Part shown: positions 61,233-64,000 of the stretch, one piece after another
Layout: the number at the start of each line of letters is the position of its first letter
How positions within the stretch are numbered: position 1 is the first letter of the stretch
Assembly: GCA_023412195.1 (NCBI GenBank)
Contig: JAEYNZ010000042.1
Span: 7,504 to 71,503 of the forward strand
DNA from: Bacteroidota bacterium
GTDB lineage: Bacteria > Bacteroidota > Bacteroidia > Bacteroidales > Prolixibacteraceae
Reading direction: 5' to 3'
Length of the DNA stretch: 64,000 nt
Program-made: the position numbers and the translations under genes
The notes under the pieces: generated by a model
Seen by the model: only the letters and a program-made list of their open reading frames with translations
Told to the model about the DNA's origin: nothing
Database searches by the model: none

Positions 61233-62297
61233 TCATATATCCCTGTAATACTTTAGTGCATCATAGATCATTTCTCTGGTGCAGTGCTGGTTGATCTTCA
61301 TATGTCCCGGCTTTTCAAGCAGGGTGAAATTGATCCTTCCCGATTCATTCTTTTTATCATGGGTCATTAACATGAAAAGGCGCTCATAATCCTGCTCCCT
61401 GATTTCAAACTTTCCATATATGTCAATCAGCCAACTGGTCAGCCCGTTGCATTCTGTATCTGAAAAACCGGTGTTCTTTACCGACAGGTACAGTTCGGTT
61501 ATCATTCCCCATGCAACAGCATAACCGTGCAGCACAGGCCTTCCCTGCTCCATGGCCAGGCTTTCAAATGCATGGCCTGCCGTATGTCCAAAGTTTAAGG
61601 CTTTCCTGATATTTTGTTCTGTCGGATCATGGCTTACAAAGTATGCCTTTACATCAACCGAATGTTCTATAATTTCTTCAAGTTTATTGTAATCGATGTG
61701 ATCCAGGTCAAAATTTTTAAGTTCCTCAAGGTGGCTGGTATTATGGATTAGTCCATGTTTGATCATTTCAGCAAAGCCTGACAGAAAATTATCACGGCCA
61801 ATGGTCTTTAGAAAGCCGGTATGTATAAACACGGCCTCCGGTTCCTTAAATGTACCTATCTCATTTTTAAGCCCGTTGAAGTTAATGCCTGTTTTACCGC
61901 CCACCGAAGCATCAACCTGTGAAAGCAATGTAGTGGGCACATTCAGAAAATCAATCCCCCGTTTGAATGTTGATGCTGCGAAACCTGCCAGGTCCGTAAG
62001 CATTCCGCCACCGATGTTGATCAGTAATGATTTCCGGTTGGCTTCATTTTTCGAAAGAAACTCCCACAGCTTTGCAACCGATTCCAGCTTTTTATTCTCC
62101 TCTCCGGAAGGAAGGACAATTTTGCGGATAGCATGCTTTTCAACAATTTCATTGATCAGCAAAGACCACAGGCTGTCAACCTTTTCTTCTGTTGCCAGAT
62201 AGATTTTTTCACTATCATATCCTTTTAACCATTCTTCCAGATCGGTTAGCGGTGAATTACTGAAAATTATTTTTGAATAAATTTTTGATTTTCCCAT
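61233..62297 (-). CDS. aroB: 3-dehydroquinate synthase
   Basis: Second step of the shikimate pathway: converts DAHP to 3-dehydroquinate with NAD and zinc. The 354-residue protein has GGGMLTDLAGFAASTFKRGI (cofactor and metal region), LSQVDASVGGKTGIN and RKALNFGHTAGHAFE (zinc histidines). Usual length. First of the aroB-aroA pair. Confidence 0.96.
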   Translation of the reverse strand: MGKSKIYSKIIFSNSPLTDLEEWLKGYDSEKIYLATEEKVDSLWSLLINEIVEKHAIRKIVLPSGEENKKLESVAKLWEFLSKNEANRKSLLINIGGGMLTDLAGFAASTFKRGIDFLNVPTTLLSQVDASVGGKTGINFNGLKNEIGTFKEPEAVFIHTGFLKTIGRDNFLSGFAEMIKHGLIHNTSHLEELKNFDLDHIDYNKLEEIIEHSVDVKAYFVSHDPTEQNIRKALNFGHTAGHAFESLAMEQGRPVLHGYAVAWGMITELYLSVKNTGFSDTECNGLTSWLIDIYGKFEIREQDYERLFMLMTHDKKNESGRINFTLLEKPGHMKINQHCTREMIYDALKYYRDI

Positions 62298-62395
62298 ACT
62301 TAGCTGCTAAATTGCAGTAAAGTTAAAATAAATTTGCTTGAGGGGATTTTGCATGCTTTGTGTACCCTTTGTTTTTACACCAAATTTTAAATTGA

Positions 62396-62848
62396 ATGAC
62401 CATAACGAATAAAAAACAAACCAACTTCCTGAAACGGCTGTTCTTTCTTGTAAGTGTTGTAATTGCCCTGACAGCACTGCTCCTGTTCCTGTTCGATTTA
62501 ATTCTTTATGCTCTTGCCCTTGTGGGGGTATTTGCATTATGGTTCCTGTTTTTCCAGGTGGCAGATTACCAGTACATTGAATTCCATGATGAAGACAATA
62601 AGATTTTGTTACGGTATTACAAGGCCGTCAGGTTAGGCAGTACAAGTTTTAATTCCATTGAGTTTCCGCAAAATATGCTGTATAATGCTCAATTTCAGGA
62701 TTCCTTATTCGGGAAAATGTCTGATTTGACCCTGGTGGTAAAAACTAAACGTGGTATTGCCGAATATCCCTCTGTCAGTCTTACTGCCCTTCCTAAACAG
62801 GAGCGGTTGAAGATGCAGGGCATCCTGCTCCGGATAATGGGAATTTAA
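62396..62848 (+). CDS. Membrane protein, unknown function
   Basis: A 150-residue protein: two close membrane helices (about 17-34 and 36-53) and a C-terminal soluble domain (about 58-150) of beta pattern (QYIEFHDEDNKILLRYYKA, LTLVVKTKRGIAEYPSVSL). No family was recognised; it could be a membrane-anchored PH-like domain. dprA begins 16 bp after its stop, so it is probably cotranscribed with it. Confidence 0.7.
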   Translation: MTITNKKQTNFLKRLFFLVSVVIALTALLLFLFDLILYALALVGVFALWFLFFQVADYQYIEFHDEDNKILLRYYKAVRLGSTSFNSIEFPQNMLYNAQFQDSLFGKMSDLTLVVKTKRGIAEYPSVSLTALPKQERLKMQGILLRIMGI

Positions 62849-62864
62849 CTTTTTTAACCCGCTT

Positions 62865-63968
62865 ATGGACAATGAACTTCTACATAAAATAGCACTTTCT
62901 ATGGTTCCTGGTATTGGTGGAATTCTTGCCCGGAACCTTATAGCATATACCGGAAGTGCTGAGAAAGTTTTTACCGAATCATATCAGTCGCTGATTAAAA
63001 TACCGGGAATAGGCGAAGTTATCGCAAAAAAGATCAGGAACAACAAGATATTCAGCAAAGCAGAAAAAGAGCTGGCATTTATTTCAAAACATCAGATAGA
63101 TGTGAGGTTTTACTCCGATAAAAACTACCCACGAAGACTGAAATCCTGCAGTGATGCACCCCTTCTTGTTTATTTTAAAGGCAATGCCAATCTCGATGAA
63201 CAACGGATTGTTAGCATTGTGGGTACGCGAAATGCAACAAACTATGGTAAAATGCTGTGTGAACAGCTGATAGGTGCTTTTTCCGAAAGGAAACACCCGG
63301 TACTTGTAGTCAGCGGGTTGGCATACGGAATTGACATATGTGCCCATAAGCTGTCGCTGAAGCATCATATTCCTACTCTTGGTGTTATAGGGCATGGCCT
63401 CGACCAGATCTATCCTTCGCTTCATTCCGATATAGCCCGGAAAATGATATCTTATGGGGGCCTTCTTACTGATTTCCCCAGTGAAACCAAAATTGACCCG
63501 CCCAATTTTATACGCCGCAACCGCATAATTGCCGGACTCTCCGATGCAACCATCGTGGTTGAATCGGCTGAAAAGGGTGGGGCACTGATCACTGCTGAAA
63601 TTGCCTCTTCATATAACCGCGATGTATTCGCCTTCCCCGGAAGGGTCGATGATCCCTGGTCGAAAGGCTGCAACCAGCTGATCAGGATGAATGGGGCAAA
63701 TCTGATACAGGGAATTGATGACCTCGAATATTTCATGGGCTGGGAATCTGACGGAAATGAAAAAGCCGTCCAGCCATCCCTTTTTATTGATTTAACCCCT
63801 GAAGAAGAAAAAATGGTGGAACTGCTCCAGAAAGAGGGTGAGCTTTTTATTGACCAGATCTCATCGGAACTGAAAGTTCCCGGCAGCAAAGTTTCTGCAT
63901 TGCTGCTGAATATGGAATTTAAGAATCTTGTGGTCGCTCTGCCCGGAAAAATGTACAGGCTGAAGTAG
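62865..63968 (+). CDS. dprA: DNA processing protein DprA/Smf
   Basis: Binds incoming single-stranded DNA and loads RecA in natural transformation. A 367-residue protein: N-terminal helix-hairpin-helix (KIPGIGEVIAKKI), Rossmann-like domain (VGTRNATNYG, SGLAYGIDICAH, PSLHSDIARKM, RRNRIIAGLSDATIVVE) and a C-terminal winged-helix (DQISSELKVPGSKVSALL) ending at 63968. DprA is also found in non-transforming bacteria. It is the last gene; 32 bases of the window remain. Confidence 0.95.
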   Translation: MDNELLHKIALSMVPGIGGILARNLIAYTGSAEKVFTESYQSLIKIPGIGEVIAKKIRNNKIFSKAEKELAFISKHQIDVRFYSDKNYPRRLKSCSDAPLLVYFKGNANLDEQRIVSIVGTRNATNYGKMLCEQLIGAFSERKHPVLVVSGLAYGIDICAHKLSLKHHIPTLGVIGHGLDQIYPSLHSDIARKMISYGGLLTDFPSETKIDPPNFIRRNRIIAGLSDATIVVESAEKGGALITAEIASSYNRDVFAFPGRVDDPWSKGCNQLIRMNGANLIQGIDDLEYFMGWESDGNEKAVQPSLFIDLTPEEEKMVELLQKEGELFIDQISSELKVPGSKVSALLLNMEFKNLVVALPGKMYRLK

Positions 63969-64000
63969 GAATTTTTTATTGGTATCAAGATTTATAGTAT

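Noticed and set aside
1..64000. tRNA, rRNA, prophage or insertion-sequence genes
   Set aside because: No cloverleaf-type sequence, transposase, integrase or phage structural gene was recognised on either strand by eye.

Overview
The window looks like a chromosomal segment of a member of the Bacteroidota (Bacteroidales-like, possibly from sediment or an anoxic habitat). The evidence is family content and signals: a TonB-dependent receptor with a carboxypeptidase-regulatory-like domain, DUF4625 and DUF4924 proteins, a GroES-related protein typical of the phylum, many Cys lipoproteins, a bacterial V-type ATPase, almost no Shine-Dalgarno sites, and several promoters of the phylum type (TTTG, about 18 bp, TAnnTTTG). 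No rRNA, tRNA, CRISPR array, prophage or insertion sequence was seen. Gene calls rest on reading the translated sequences; no database search was run.

Layout. 1-2.4 kb: end of a V-type ATPase operon (subunits I and K) closed by a strong terminator, followed by a repeat-rich gap with 11 tandem 22-bp units. 3-10 kb: an outer-membrane-type protein, ilvD, a GroES-family protein, an aminotransferase, a PQQ-propeller lipoprotein, a membrane protein and a HAD phosphatase. 10.6-21.6 kb: a PHP-type lipoprotein, two methyltransferases, undecaprenol/diacylglycerol kinase, GNAT, VOC, DUF3795 and DinB proteins, a class II UvrA with an AraC regulator, and TrmO. 21.7-25.4 kb: a multi-PAS histidine kinase broken by a one-base frameshift exactly before its H-box, plus its response regulator. 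25.5-35.9 kb: an inverted pair of REP-like elements, uvrB, Yip1-like protein, smpB, an exonuclease, udk, Dabb protein, manA, engB, prs, rplY, pth, an S4 protein and a DUF4924 protein, mostly housekeeping.

36-41.3 kb: repeats, a decayed DCC-family (DUF393) pseudogene, and a minus-strand ion-homeostasis group (cation-chloride cotransporter-like permease, CorA with GTN instead of GMN, MscS). 41.5-51.3 kb is the most distinctive region: a radical-SAM protein of the TIGR03916 type and its usual partner (TIGR03915/DUF4130 type) are separated by 7 kb that holds a membrane-anchored NirK-like multicopper protein fused to a C-terminal cupredoxin (with Gln at the type-1 axial position), and a divergent Fur/Zur - TonB receptor - DUF4625 metal-uptake operon with palindromic operators, plus a K+-channel-like protein. 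51.3-64 kb: uraA-type permease, aspS, tadA, GH20 hexosaminidase divergent from a DUF5009 acyltransferase and a transglutaminase-like lipoprotein, aroA and aroB, a membrane protein and dprA.

The main functional themes are envelope ion and metal homeostasis, DNA repair and uptake processing (UvrA2, UvrB, radical-SAM pair, DprA), translation quality control (SmpB, Pth, TadA, AspS, TrmO), and amino-sugar recycling.
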